NCBI GenBank assembly: GCA_023362775.1
Contig: JALMGJ010000006.1
Coordinates: 6,519,001 to 6,583,000, forward strand
Direction: 5' to 3'
DNA from: Charina bottae
Lineage: Eukaryota > Chordata > Lepidosauria > Squamata > Charinaidae
Length of the DNA: 64,000 bases
Positions 10,542 through 20,742 of the stretch are shown in pieces (the first letter of the stretch is position 1; each line of letters begins with the position of its first letter). Position numbers and translations under genes: made by a program. Under the pieces are notes generated by a model. It searched no databases. It was not told the DNA's origin and saw only the letters and a program-made list of their open reading frames with translations.

Positions 10542-11704
10542 AAACCTTCTTCAGGATGATCTGTCCCCAATGAGGTCCTTCACATCTTCCAACGCCTTTA
10601 GCTGCAAACCTGTTGTAGGAAAGGTGCCTCAGGTGGAAAAGTTCTGGCTGGAACATTGAAAGATCTCCTTTCCATCTTTCCATGGTCAAACATTTGGGAA
10701 TAAGCTGATCAGGGAATGTATGGGATCCTTCAGTAGCCACCAACAGCAGAAGACTGAGGAAATGGGGGGGACCCAGTCACACAATTTTTCTTCTGGGGCA
10801 ATGTGGGGCTTGTTGTCCTTCAGTCAACCATAAATATTTCCAACCCTCATGCCTAAGTTAATCTAAATGGGCTTTCATGTAGGGACACTCACTCAATAAC
10901 AAAGAGAGCATACATTTTGTCTGTAGAATGTGACCTAGACAGACTGTCTCAACTGGATACAGAGACAATAAATTCATTTCAGTTATTTCTGTTTAATGGT
11001 TTAGCGGTCTGCAAAACTCATCCATCCATTCATATAACCCACCTTTCCATCAAAGTTTGCAAAGCAGTTAGTAAAGCATATTCAAAAACTATACACACAT
11101 GATTTTAATGTAGTAAAAATTGTTTGGAAAAACTGATTCTGGATTCCAGAGGGATGCAGTTAATATCCTCATAATAAATGTTATTATTCGCCAGGCCACA
11201 GGATGCTGTGGGGTCGAAGATATATACTCAGAAATTGTCTTGGGTTTGAGTGCAGTGAAGTGGCATTTCTGTAATATTGACAAATCAGGGAGTTTTTAGG
11301 ATTCCAGACTTGGGCTGGAAATATTCAAGCAGCCAGTAGATGGCAGCCAAGAAGTACAGAAAAATCGAAGTCTTTGCTGCCATCACGTGATTGTCTTCAT
11401 TTTTGCAGCTCTAGTTTGGATTAACCACAAAACAACATGCCCTGGTAATTTTTTTTTTCCTGATTCGTCCTCACAATGTTATCTTTATTCTATCCACAGC
11501 CAATAAGTAAGTGAGGTTTAAGTCTTATGTGGCAACCAGGAGACAGCCAAGGATGAGGACCCATAGTTGAGGCCTGGTAGACATCTTTTATTAAGAGGAC
11601 TGTTCTAGAAAGCAGAGAAGGGATGTTTGAGTCCTCAGACTCTGAAAGAAGCATTTTGCAACCTGTTGTTCTATTATGTTTGTCAGTTAGGAAAATAACA
11701 ATTC
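10542..11704. other. Intergenic sequence, no gene seen
   Basis: The first 50 bases continue the SINE-like repeat into which the CpG-rich MITE inserted. Beyond that I see AT-rich unique sequence and no exon, RNA gene or clear element. Confidence 0.4.
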
Positions 11705-11732
11705 ATTTATAGAGATGCTTCAGAACCGTAAC

Positions 11733-11824
11733 CGTGCACCGCCGCTTCCGAGTGGTGTGGCGACACACCACGCTGTGTGTGGCGACACACTTTTGTGTTG
11801 CGACACACAGTTTGGAAAGCTCTG
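11733..11824. mobile_element. Truncated CpG-rich hAT MITE
   Basis: Only the right part of the MITE seen at 10156 remains: GGTGTGGCGACACACC, the GTGTGGCGACACACTT block and the terminal GTTTGGAAAGCTCTG. The left end is lost. A direct repeat of about 26 bp, starting ATTTATAGA, occurs on both sides (11705-11732 and 11825-11850). Confidence 0.8.
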
Positions 11825-11850
11825 ATTTATAGACGTTTCAGAACCATAAC

Positions 11851-13030
11851 TATACCATTTAGACATGGAGGTTAATATTTGACATCAATGGTCACTCTTT
11901 CCGATATTCCATCCTGATAGTTCCATAGCTTCAACGTTGGCTACACTTCCATTTAGTCGCACCAAAGAGAAGGCAGAAACCCCAACCTTTGCTTTAAACA
12001 GCCAGTCAGTCTATGAATGATGTTGGTTAGTCATATGAATAAACAAAAAACTATTTACATCATAACAAAACCCTGCCTTTAAAAAAAAGATAGAGAGAGT
12101 CACAGAAAAAGAGAAGGAAAAATAACAAAAGAGGGGCATGAAGAATCTGGGCAATCAGAAACTTCTAGGGAGAAGTCCTCCTGATGTCCCAGAGCCAGTG
12201 AGGAAGAAAGCAAATGATCCTCTTCAGGAAAGGAGATGGTCAGGGGCCATTCCTGAAAAGGCTCTGAAAGACCAATGGTGGGTAGCAAACACGGTTTTCG
12301 AGAAAGATTTGGAAACCCACTGGCAGGGTTTCTATAACACATTTAACCAGCTCAGTTAGAACTCCAGCGGCTTAAATCTTAGAACATGCTAAGCCTATTA
12401 GCTTTAAACTTGGTTAGTTTCTTTGTGGTTTGTTATACAAACTCAGCCTGTTTAGTTAATTTGAGGTTTAACGTATTGTGTAAACTGAGAAAGTGGGTTA
12501 ACCAAGTAACGGTTAAGCATGTGGTGTGACCTCAGTCATCTCAGATCATATGTATATGTGACACCGGAGTAGGGGTGATCCATTTCTGTTCCTGTTTTCC
12601 TACTGCAGACCTCATCAGACTGGATGAGTATCTTCCCAGGGAACTTTCTTGAGCCTGTAGAAACATAATAAAATACAGGATTTAAAATTGCCTGTCTTCA
12701 AGGTGATAGTTTTAAAGTCCTATAGCACAGTCTTTCTATTGATTTGCTTCAGTCACCGGCCAATAGCCCAATTAGCTCCTTGCTTCCCAACCCATCGTGG
12801 ACTTCGACTCTCCTATTTCCCAGCCAAATTGACCCCAAACCCAGCATATCTGCTGGTCCAATTCGTCTAAGCCAGGGAAGGTTGGCCCCGACTACTACTC
12901 CCTAAAAACATAGGCTTGGTGCCATGGTATACACAGCCCCAGGAAGTGGTACTGTACATGTCATTGGTGGTGATCTGTTTGTGCAGTGCTCTGAATTCCA
13001 TGTCAACGGAATTCCATGGAGTGCAGGGAC
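11851..13030. other. Intergenic sequence, no gene seen
   Basis: No convincing exon or mobile element was recognised. The short open frames here (for example near 12100-12360) lack splice-site support and similarity to anything I know. Confidence 0.4.
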
Positions 13031-13163
13031 CCCAATGGAGCCCCTGTCTGCGGAAGTGGAAGAAGACAATAGAATAGGAAGGACAAGAGACCTCTTCCAG
13101 AAAATTAGAAACATCGGAGGTAAATTCCAGGCAAAAATGGGTATGATCAAAAACAAAGATGGT

Positions 13164-14580
13164 TCTTGGCTTTTTGCCTTGCCAGATGAATTTTGCCAAC
13201 TCTTGTTGCCAATTTTGAAAGGTTTTTTGGGTTATAACAATTGGAATAGTTTGAAATAAGAAAATAATTTTTGGTAATATATTCATTTTTATTGTTGAAA
13301 TTCTACCCAGGAATGATAGGTGTAAATTTTTCCAAAGTTTTAAATCATTTTTTATATTGGTCCATAATTTTGTATAGTTATTTTTAAATAAATTTGAATT
13401 ATTAGATGTTATGTCCACTCCTAGATATCTTATTTTTTTAACATTTACAAATCCCGTAATCTGTTCCATATTATAAATATTACTTTGATTCATATTCAAA
13501 TTTATCATCTTTGTTTTATGATTGTTTATTTTGAGCCCCGCCAAATCACCAAAATCTTGAATTTTTTTTAATAAATGTTTAATCGATGTTTCTGGGTTTT
13601 GTAGAGTTATAACCATGTCATCAGCGAAAGCTCTTAATTTGTAATTTTCCTGTTTTATTCTTATCCCTTCTATTAAATTATCTTTTCTTATATTTTCTAA
13701 TAAAATTTCTAATACCAAGATAAAAAGGAGTGGGGAGATCGGGAAACCTTGTCTGGTGCCCCGACCTATATAGCATTCCTGGGTAGTATCTCCATTTACC
13801 ACTATCTTGGCAATTTGCCGTGTATATATGGCTTTAATAGCTTTTATAAATTTGTCCCCATATTCCAATCTTTCTAATATTTTAATCATAAAGTCCCAAT
13901 TTAAATTGTCGAAGGCTTTTTCTGCGTCTAAAAATAACAATAAAATTTGTTTTTCTTTATGAACTTTAGCATATTCAATTAGATTTATGATAGTTCTAAT
14001 GTTGTCTTTGATATGTCTTTTTGGTAAAAAGCCCGATTGATCCATATTTATTACATCTTGTAAAACCTCTTTTAATCTGTTTGCCAAAATACTAGTAAAA
14101 ATTTTGTAATCTGTATTTAATAATGAGATTGGTCTAAAATTTTTACATGAGGTGTGGTCTTGATCTGGCTTAGGAATTAATATTATGTTGGCATTTGTCC
14201 AGGTTTCCGGTATTCCATTTCCTGTCATTATTGAATTTAGTAATAAATTAAATGGTATTAATAAATGGTCTTGAAACACTTTGTAATACATAGTGGTAAA
14301 TCCGTCTGGACCTGGAGTTTTGCCTGATTTCTGTCTTTGAATTGCATTTGAGATCTCTTGAATAGTTATGGGTTCATTTAATCTGTCTTGATGTAATTTA
14401 GATATTTTTTGTAAATTGCTTTCTGATAAGTATCTGTCTGCCTTTTCTACATCTAGTTGTTGTTTTTGATATAATGTAGTATAAAATTCATGAAATACTT
14501 TTTTAATACTAGTGTTATCACTTAATTCTAGCCCTTTATCTTTAATTTTATTTATAATTTTTTCCCCTCTTCTTTTCTTA
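13164..14580 (-). pseudogene. L1 ORF2 reverse-transcriptase segment (inverted)
   Basis: Minus-strand reading gives the L1 ORF2 RT domain: KSGKTPGPDGF, NFRPISLLNTDYKIF, LLLFLDAEKAFDNLNWDF, GTRQGFPISPLLFILVLE and the catalytic AFADDM motif. It runs on to FQNWQQELAKFIWQGKKPRT. The frame is open across the segment. ORF1 and the endonuclease are absent because the insertion is 5'-truncated. The segment is physically separated from its 3' half by the inversion, so it cannot make a full ORF2 protein. Confidence 0.9.
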
Positions 14581-15795
14581 ACTTAAAATACAAATTCTTA
14601 CAAGACACTAAAGAGAATGGTGGTTTTGATCTTCCCAACTTAAAATTATATTATGAGGCATGTATTCTATGGTGGCTTCGTGATTGGATAAGCCTGGACG
14701 ATAAAAAACTACTTAATCTGGAAGGTCATGATTTAAAATTTGGTTGGCATGGATACCTATGGTATAACAAAATCAAAGCAAATGTAGCATTTAATCATCA
14801 CCCTATTAGGAAATCAATTATAAGAATTTGGAATAAATATAAAAATACAATCTCACCAAATATACCTCTGTGGATTTCACCACATGAAGCTTTTACTTGG
14901 TATGGAAATTTAAATATAGGTAATTGGATAACATACAAAGATTTACTAACTTTTGAAGGATCAAATTACAATTTAAAATCAAGAGAAAACCTTTTAAAAG
15001 ATGGATTAAAGTGCAATTGGTTTTCATATGCTCAAATTAAAGAACAATTCAGAGTGGATAATAAAAATTTTAAATTTAAAGAAAGTGCAAACAATTGGGA
15101 TATCGTCCTATGGAAAGATAAAAACCACTTAATTTCAAAAATGTATAAGATATTAATATTAAATAATTCGAAAAATATACAAAAAAAAGAAATGTATGTG
15201 TAACTGGGGAAAAAAATTAGGTCACAAGATCCAATTTGAAACCTGGGAAGATATGTGGCTAAAAGATCTAAAATTCACATTGAATTATAATATGAAAGAA
15301 AATTTCTACAAAATGATGTATAGGTGGTATCTAACGCCAAACACTCTGTCAAAAATGAATAATAGATTATCTAACAGATGTTGGAAATGTAAAAAAGAAG
15401 TGGGCACTTTTTTTCATCTCTGGTGGTCTTGTAAAAAAACAAAAAAATATTGGTTAAAAATACATCAAACAATAAGTGAAATATTGAAACAAGATTTAAT
15501 TATTGAACCAGACATGTATTTATTAGGAGTTTTAAAACCTGAGATACACAAGAAATATGGAAAATTACTATTTTATTTAATAACCGCAGCTAGAATTATA
15601 TTTGCTAGACACTGGAAAGAGAATTGTATACCTACAATTGAGGAATGGTTATTAAAAACAATGGACTTAGTTCAGATGGCAAAATTAACAGATTTATTAA
15701 ATGACAAGAACCAAGAAGAATTTAACTTATGTTGGGACCCATTTTATAGATACATAGAAAAAACTCAAAAAATACAAATAGTAAACTCAATGTAA
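14581..15795 (+). pseudogene. L1 ORF2 C-terminal segment
   Basis: The plus strand continues ORF2 downstream of the RT: LQDTKENGGFDLPNLKLYY, then ILWWLRDWI. The frame meets a stop near 15199 and resumes in another frame as WEDMWLKDLKFTLNYNM, MYRWYLTPNTLSKM, CWKCKKEVGTFFHLWWSC and WLKIHQTISEI. The Cys-rich CWKCKK...H..W.C segment is the usual C-terminal zinc-knuckle-like region of L1 ORF2. Translation stops at 15795. A single frameshift near 15195 and the lost N-terminus make it non-functional. Confidence 0.88.
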
Positions 15796-15818
15796 ACAAG
15801 ATATAGAATTGTATAAAT

Positions 15819-16142
15819 CAGGGCTTTCCAAAGTGCCGCCGCTGGCGACATATCCGGTGGCGGCGGCGGCAGCGGCGACATGCGCGCGCACGGCGGCGGT
15901 GCGGGGGGGCGTGCGGCGGCGCGCGCGTACGGCGGCGGTGTGGGGGGTGTGCGGCGGCGCGCGCGCGCGCACGGCGGCGGCACGGGAGGGGCGTGTGGTG
16001 GCGCGGGGGGTGTGCGGCGGCGCGCGCGTGCATGGCGGCTGCCGTGCACGCGCGCGCCGCCGCTTCCGGGTGGTGTGGAGACACACCACGCTGTGTGTGG
16101 CGACACACTTTTGTATCGCGACACACAGTTTGGAAAGCTCTG
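15819..16142. mobile_element. CpG-rich hAT MITE, copy 2, inside the L1
   Basis: The ends CAGGGCTTTCCAAAG and GTTTGGAAAGCTCTG match the copy at 10156. The perfect 8-bp duplication GTATAAAT lies at 15811-15818 and 16143-16150. The interior (about 15840-16070) is almost pure GC with CGG and CGCG runs. It was inserted after the L1, in the L1 3' UTR just after the ORF2 stop. Confidence 0.93.
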
Positions 16143-16706
16143 GTATAAATAGTAAATTTTATAACATATAGAACCTATTGTAGAAATTTTTGATGAGAAA
16201 GTAGGAAGTCCATTTTATTTTGTTGTTTTGTTGTTTCTGTTTTATGTTGTTTGGTAATAGCTAAATTATAAGAAAGAAAGAAATAGAGAATTAGGGGATT
16301 AAAGAAAGAAGAGGAAAGAACGGAAAGATGAGATCTTAGAAGGTACAAGTATGTTGAGAGGAGTAGGAGGTAAAGGGTTAAAGGTTGAGAAGAAAGTTAA
16401 TTAGAATGTTTTGGTTTGACTGAAGAGGTTAGAGGTATGGAAGAAAGAAAAGAATACAGATTATGCAGAAGGTGTAAAGAAGAGATAACAAGAAGAAAGG
16501 GTAGAGGGCAGAGCTGTAATATATTTAAAGGTATCTAATATATTAATGTATATACTTAGAAATTATACAATACATTGTATAATGTATAATATTGTTGTAT
16601 GTATTGTAGTGTTGCATGTTGTATTGTATTAACGTTGATGTATGTCTATGTTAATGATGTTTAATAAAATTTAAAAAAAATAAAATAAAAAAAAAACAAA
16701 GATGGT

Positions 16707-18330
16707 AAGGACCTAACAGAAGCAGAAGAGATCAAGAAAAGGTGGCAAGAATATACGGAAGATCTGTATAGGAAGGATAATAATATTGGAGATAGCTTTG
16801 ACAGTGTGGTCAGTGAGTTAGAGCCAGACATCCTGAAAAGTGAGGTTGAATGGGCCTTAAGAAGCATTGCTAATAACAAGGCAGCAGGAGACGATGGTAT
16901 CCCAGCTGAACTGTTTAAAATCTTGCAAGATGATGCTGTCAAGGTGATGCATGCCATATGCCAGCAAATTTGGAAAACACAAGAATGGCCATCAGATTGG
17001 AAAAAATCAACTTATATCCCCATACCAAAAAAGGGAAGCACTAAAGAATGTTCAAACTATCGAACAGTGGCACTTATTTCACATGCCAGTAAGGTAATGC
17101 TCAAGATCTTGCAAGGTAGACTCCAGCAATTCATGGAGCGAGAATTGCCAGATGTACAAGCTGGGTTTAGAAAAGGCAGAGGAACTAGAGACCAAATTGC
17201 CAATATCCGCTGGATAATGGAGAAAACCAGGGAGTTTCAGAAAAACATCTATTTTTGTTTTATTGACTATTCTAAAGCCTTTTACTGTGTGGATCATAAC
17301 AAATTGTGGCAAGTTCTTGGTGGTATGGGGATACCAAGTCATCTTGTCTGCCTCCTGAGGAATCTGTATAACAACCAAGTAGCAACGGTAAGAACAGAGC
17401 ACGGAACAACGGACTGGTTTAAGATAGGGAAAGGAGTACGGCAGGGCTGTATACTCTCACCCTACCTATTCAACCTGTATGCAGAACACATCATGCGACG
17501 TGCTGGGCTTGAGGAATCCAAGGCTGGAGTTAAAATCGCTGGAAGAAACATTAACAATCTTAGATATGCAGATGATACCACTTTGATGGCTGAAAGCGAG
17601 GAGGAACTGAGGAGCCTTATGACGAAGGTGAAAGAAGAAAGTGCAAAAGCTGGGTTGCAGTTAAACCTCAAAAAAACCAAGATTATGGCAACGAGCTTGA
17701 TTGATGACTGGCAAATAGAGGGAGAAAAAGTGGAGGCAGTGACAGACTTTGTATTTCTAGGCGCAAAGATTACTGCAGATGCTGACTGCAGCCAGGAAAT
17801 CAGAAGACGTCTACTTCTTGGGAGGAGAGCAATGGCAAATCTTGATGAAATAGTTAAGAGCAGAGACATCACACTCACAACAAAGGTCCGCATAGTTAAA
17901 GCAATGGTATTCCCTGTAGTAACCTATGGCTGTGAGAGCTGGACCATAAGGAAGGCTGAGTGAAGGAAGATAGATGCTTTTGAACTGTGGTGTTGGAGGA
18001 AAATTCTGAGAGTGCCTTGGACTGCAAGAAGATCAAACCAGTCCATACTCCAGGAAATAAAGCCAGACTGCTCACTTGAGGGAATGATATTAAAGGCAAA
18101 ACTAAAGTACTTTGGCCACATAATGAGAAGACAGGATACCCTGGAGAAGATGCTGATGCTAGGGAAGGTGGGAGGCCAAAGGAAGAGGGGCTGACCAAGG
18201 GCAAGATGGATGGATGGTATTCTGGAGGTGACGGACTCGACCGTGGGGGAGCTGGGGATGGCGACGGCCGACAGGAAGCTCTGGCGTGGGCTGGTCCATG
18301 AAGTCACGAAGAGTCGGAAGCGACTGAACA
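16707..18330 (+). pseudogene. Bov-B reverse transcriptase, degraded
   Basis: The frame is open from before 16806 to 17963. It contains SNYRTVALISHASKVMLK, QAGFRKGRGTRDQIANIRW, the FIDYSKAF motif, GVRQGCILSPYLFNLYAEH and the catalytic RYADDTTLMAES. A stop at 17961-17963 falls within the conserved WTIRKAE-RRIDAFELW region, and a second stop lies at about 18192. Beyond them PWTARRSNQSILQEIKPDC and YFGHIMRRQDTLEKMLMLG complete the C-terminus. It lacks the N-terminal endonuclease. It is close in sequence to the fragment at 55988-56415 and less close to the Bov-B at 44656-47448. Confidence 0.9.
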
Positions 18331-18346
18331 AATAAACAACAACAAG

Positions 18347-19325
18347 CTGTAGCTTGTTTAGCTGATGCCGACATCCGGCACTGGCTTTGATGGGCTTCCA
18401 ATGACCTTCTGAAAACATGTCCAAGTATTTATTCAGTGCTGTTCCTCTTAGGACTGTGCAGGGCTTCGGGCTTGATCTGCCAAAGGGGCTTTCATGTGCC
18501 TGGGTGTGCAGATGCCATGCTGGCCTCAACACATAAAACCAGAATCCTATATGCTCCTTTTTGGAGGTTGAATCTGAATCTCTGCACCGTGTTAATGTTT
18601 GTGTTCAACCTGTATATTTATACACAACAGAACACTAATAATACGAAATGCTTCTAAGCATTCAATGAGTTCACTCCAAAGAAAAGCGACCTGCCAGAAA
18701 CCTCTCACTGTTAGGAGTGTTAAGGGAGGCATGTGAGAAGATGTAGATTGTTTGGCCTCACATGCCATTGAAAGTTACCTGGATTCCTTCTGCTGGCAAG
18801 GAACTTTTATAAAACGAAGACCATAGTCACTACAGCCATAATGAATAAAGTTGCTAGGAGGGAGGAAAAAAAAAAGCAAGCCATAAACTTTATGGTAGCT
18901 AAATGAAGTGGTTGCTTCCCACTCATTCAATATCACCATATGGGAGCAAAATCGATGAATTCCAGTGACATCTCCCTTCCCAATTTCGCTACACATTTTC
19001 ATCAGGATTAATGCCATTTCCAAATACAGTTTCAGCTAAGCAGACTTGGGTTCTGGTGGCACCTTCAATGCTAACCCACTTTATTAGGGCATGAGCCTCC
19101 AAAAGAAGCTGCTCACAAAAGCTGATGCCCTACGAGATTGGTGCTACCAGACTCGGTGCCAACTGCGCCATAGATGTTATTGCTTACCATCCCCCATCCC
19201 CAGCAGACTTTCTTTTCCAAACTTCAAGGACCAAGGGGTGGTGCAAAAATCTTGCACAGGGATGAATTTTGAGGCACAGCAGAAACCTGGATTTCTTGGT
19301 TTGAGCATCCAAGTAGCTCTCTTAC
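18347..19325. other. Sequence downstream of the sushi exon, no gene seen
   Basis: Probably intron of the minus-strand sushi receptor. Around 19040-19160 there is a dispersed-repeat-like segment (GGTGGCACCTTCAATGCTAAC and TGGTGCTACCAGACTC). No further exon of the receptor was recognised. Confidence 0.4.
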
Positions 19326-19553
19326 CTGCATTGAGGTATTGCTTCCCTGAAGTCAAGATGCTGTCATTGGTGCATCGTAGATTTAAGCTGGACCAGACCC
19401 CATTTCCACTAGAGTTCTCACATGTAATAATTTCAGTGATGGGAGTCTGTGCTTGAGATCCATCCAAGCATTTAAGCTTTAGCTTTTGTCCCACTTTATA
19501 CTTTTCTACCTTAACAGTGGTGTGCTTGTATGGGATGGGGACTCCACAAAATC
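19326..19553 (-). CDS. Sushi (CCP) domain exon, IL-2/IL-15 receptor alpha-like, second domain
   Basis: Minus-strand exon of 228 bp in phase 1-1. The acceptor is CTCCACAG and the donor GTAAGAG. It reads GFCGVPIPYKHTTVKVEKY, KVGQKLKLKC, EIITCENSSGNGVWSS and LNLRCTNDSILTSG. The four cysteines, the Trp before the last cysteine and the length fit one sushi domain. The K-VGQ segment before the second cysteine resembles the second sushi domain of IL-2 receptor alpha. The upstream exon at 36168-36353 has matching phase and encodes an IL-15R-alpha-like sushi. Gene identity (IL2RA, IL15RA or another CCP receptor) is not settled. Confidence 0.75.
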
Positions 19554-19746
19554 CTGTGGAGTGCAAGGAGAAAATGAGAAGAGCCCCCCAAAAGTCAACA
19601 ACCCTGAATTCAGCAGACTATCTTAGTGGCTAAACACGACAGTCACCGCAGGATAAGCTTATTTGCTGATTCACAATCCTTAGAGAGGTTGGTGATCTAA
19701 TAATATTACTCAACTGGATAATTAACAGGGTAATATACAGGCAACA

Positions 19747-20002
19747 GTGGGCATGGTGGCTCAGCGGGTAAGACGCCAGGCTTGTCGATCGGAAGATCGC
19801 AAGTTCGGAGGTTCGAATCCCTAGTCCCACGTGATGGAGTGAGCTCCCACACTCGCCCCAGCTCTTGCCAGCCTAGCAATTCGAAAGCATGCAAATGCAA
19901 GTAGATGAATAGGTACCACTTCGGTGGGTAGGTAACAGCGTTCCGCGTGCGCCATGCCGGCCACATGACCGTGGAAGCATCTTCAGACAACGCTGGCTCT
20001 TC
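19747..20002 (+). mobile_element. SINE, left part (split by copia element)
   Basis: Same SINE family as 6486-6823. The right part is at 25402-25485. The outer 13-bp duplication TATACAGGCAACA lies at 19734-19746 and 25486-25498. The copia element duplicated TCTTC on insertion. Confidence 0.92.
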
Positions 20003-20630
20003 TGTTAAAGTATTTGGCAAAGGTATTCTATGTGGAATCAAGCGAATGGCATTTTCTTCACTATGAATCTCTGGCCTGGAAAGTGGAAATTTCCAAGTCC
20101 CTCTGTTGCAAGCACTTTCACAAAACAAAGTAGCTCATAAACAACAGGTGCTTGTCTCTCTAGCCAAAACAATCAAACGTTATCAGTCCTTTTCCCATGA
20201 GAATAGAGTCTCGAGGGAAAGCCAATATGCAACACCGCCATCCCATGACGGTTTATAGTAAGTACAATGTTAAGCTGAAAAATTGCCTAAGCCCATGTGA
20301 GCCAATCAGAATTTTGAACCATGGGTATAATTCAGCTATGAACCATGGGTACTCATCTCACTTATGTTTTTCCTATGCTTCTTCTATGTAGACTGCTATC
20401 TACATGTACTTGTATCTGAACTGTAACTATGCCTGGTCTTTGCACAGACCATGATGCTTTCTTTCCATTCTGGTGATGGAACTCTGCGTATGCTTTGTTT
20501 TTTCCTTTTTGCAATAATGCACTATACATCCATTATTGCCTTATGCTATCAATAAAGATATTGTTAGCCTTACAACACGTTGTTTGGATTACTTCAAGCC
20601 TGGAACCCCAATAGCCACCATCACCCCACA
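20003..20630 (+). repeat. Copia 5' LTR
   Basis: 628 bp, starting TGTTAAAG and ending CCCCACA (TG...CA termini). An AATAAAG poly(A) signal lies near 20550. It is aligned end to end with the 3' LTR, with three substitutions and no indel. Confidence 0.96.
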
Positions 20631-20648
20631 GGTTATGGGATGCCCAGA
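20631..20648 (+). other. Candidate copia primer-binding site
   Basis: GGTTATGGG directly follows the 5' LTR and is complementary to the anticodon-arm region of initiator tRNA-Met. Copia-like elements use such an internal half-tRNA primer. The assignment is by motif only. Confidence 0.6.
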
Positions 20649-20742
20649 CTGGATGGTCTGCTGCGCTGGATCTGGCTGTAACAAAGGGGTTTGTTTTTGA
20701 GGCTGCATTTTGGAGTAAACGTGTTTTTCTTGAGTGGTCAGT

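Larger units (their letters stand above)
13164..16691 (+). mobile_element. L1 LINE with 5' inversion (twin priming)
   Basis: It is flanked by a perfect 15-bp duplication, AAAAACAAAGATGGT, at 13149-13163 and 16692-16706. The 3' part (about 14581-16691) reads on the plus strand and ends in an A-rich tail after AATAAAA. The 5' part (13164 to about 14580) reads on the minus strand. The two parts meet at the same point in ORF2, around GKKPRT on one side and LQDTKENGGFDLPNL on the other. This is the product expected from twin priming. A hAT MITE is inserted at 15819-16142. Confidence 0.92.
13040..18346 (+). mobile_element. Bov-B (RTE) LINE, 5'-truncated, split by an L1
   Basis: The left piece (about 13040-13163) encodes NRIGRTRDLFQKIRNI and AKMGMIKNKDG. 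The right piece (16707 onward) continues with KDLTEAEEIKKRWQEYTEDL and the whole reverse transcriptase. The L1 at 13164-16691 sits between them with a 15-bp duplication. The 3' end GAGTCGGAAGCGACTGAAC followed by AACAACAACAA is the typical Bov-B terminus. The endonuclease half is missing. The left boundary is approximate. Confidence 0.9.

Noticed and set aside
10006..10743. 245-residue minus-strand open frame
   Set aside because: It crosses the CpG-rich MITE and the GATT/GATA microsatellite; the protein is low complexity and is broken into unrelated repeats.
13047..13259. Coding exon at 12924-13259 (+)
   Set aside because: The readable part is Bov-B sequence and the rest is antisense L1.
15765..16171. 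Overlapping Arg/Ala/Pro-rich open frames
   Set aside because: They arise from CGG/CGCG composition inside a hAT MITE with no coding function.
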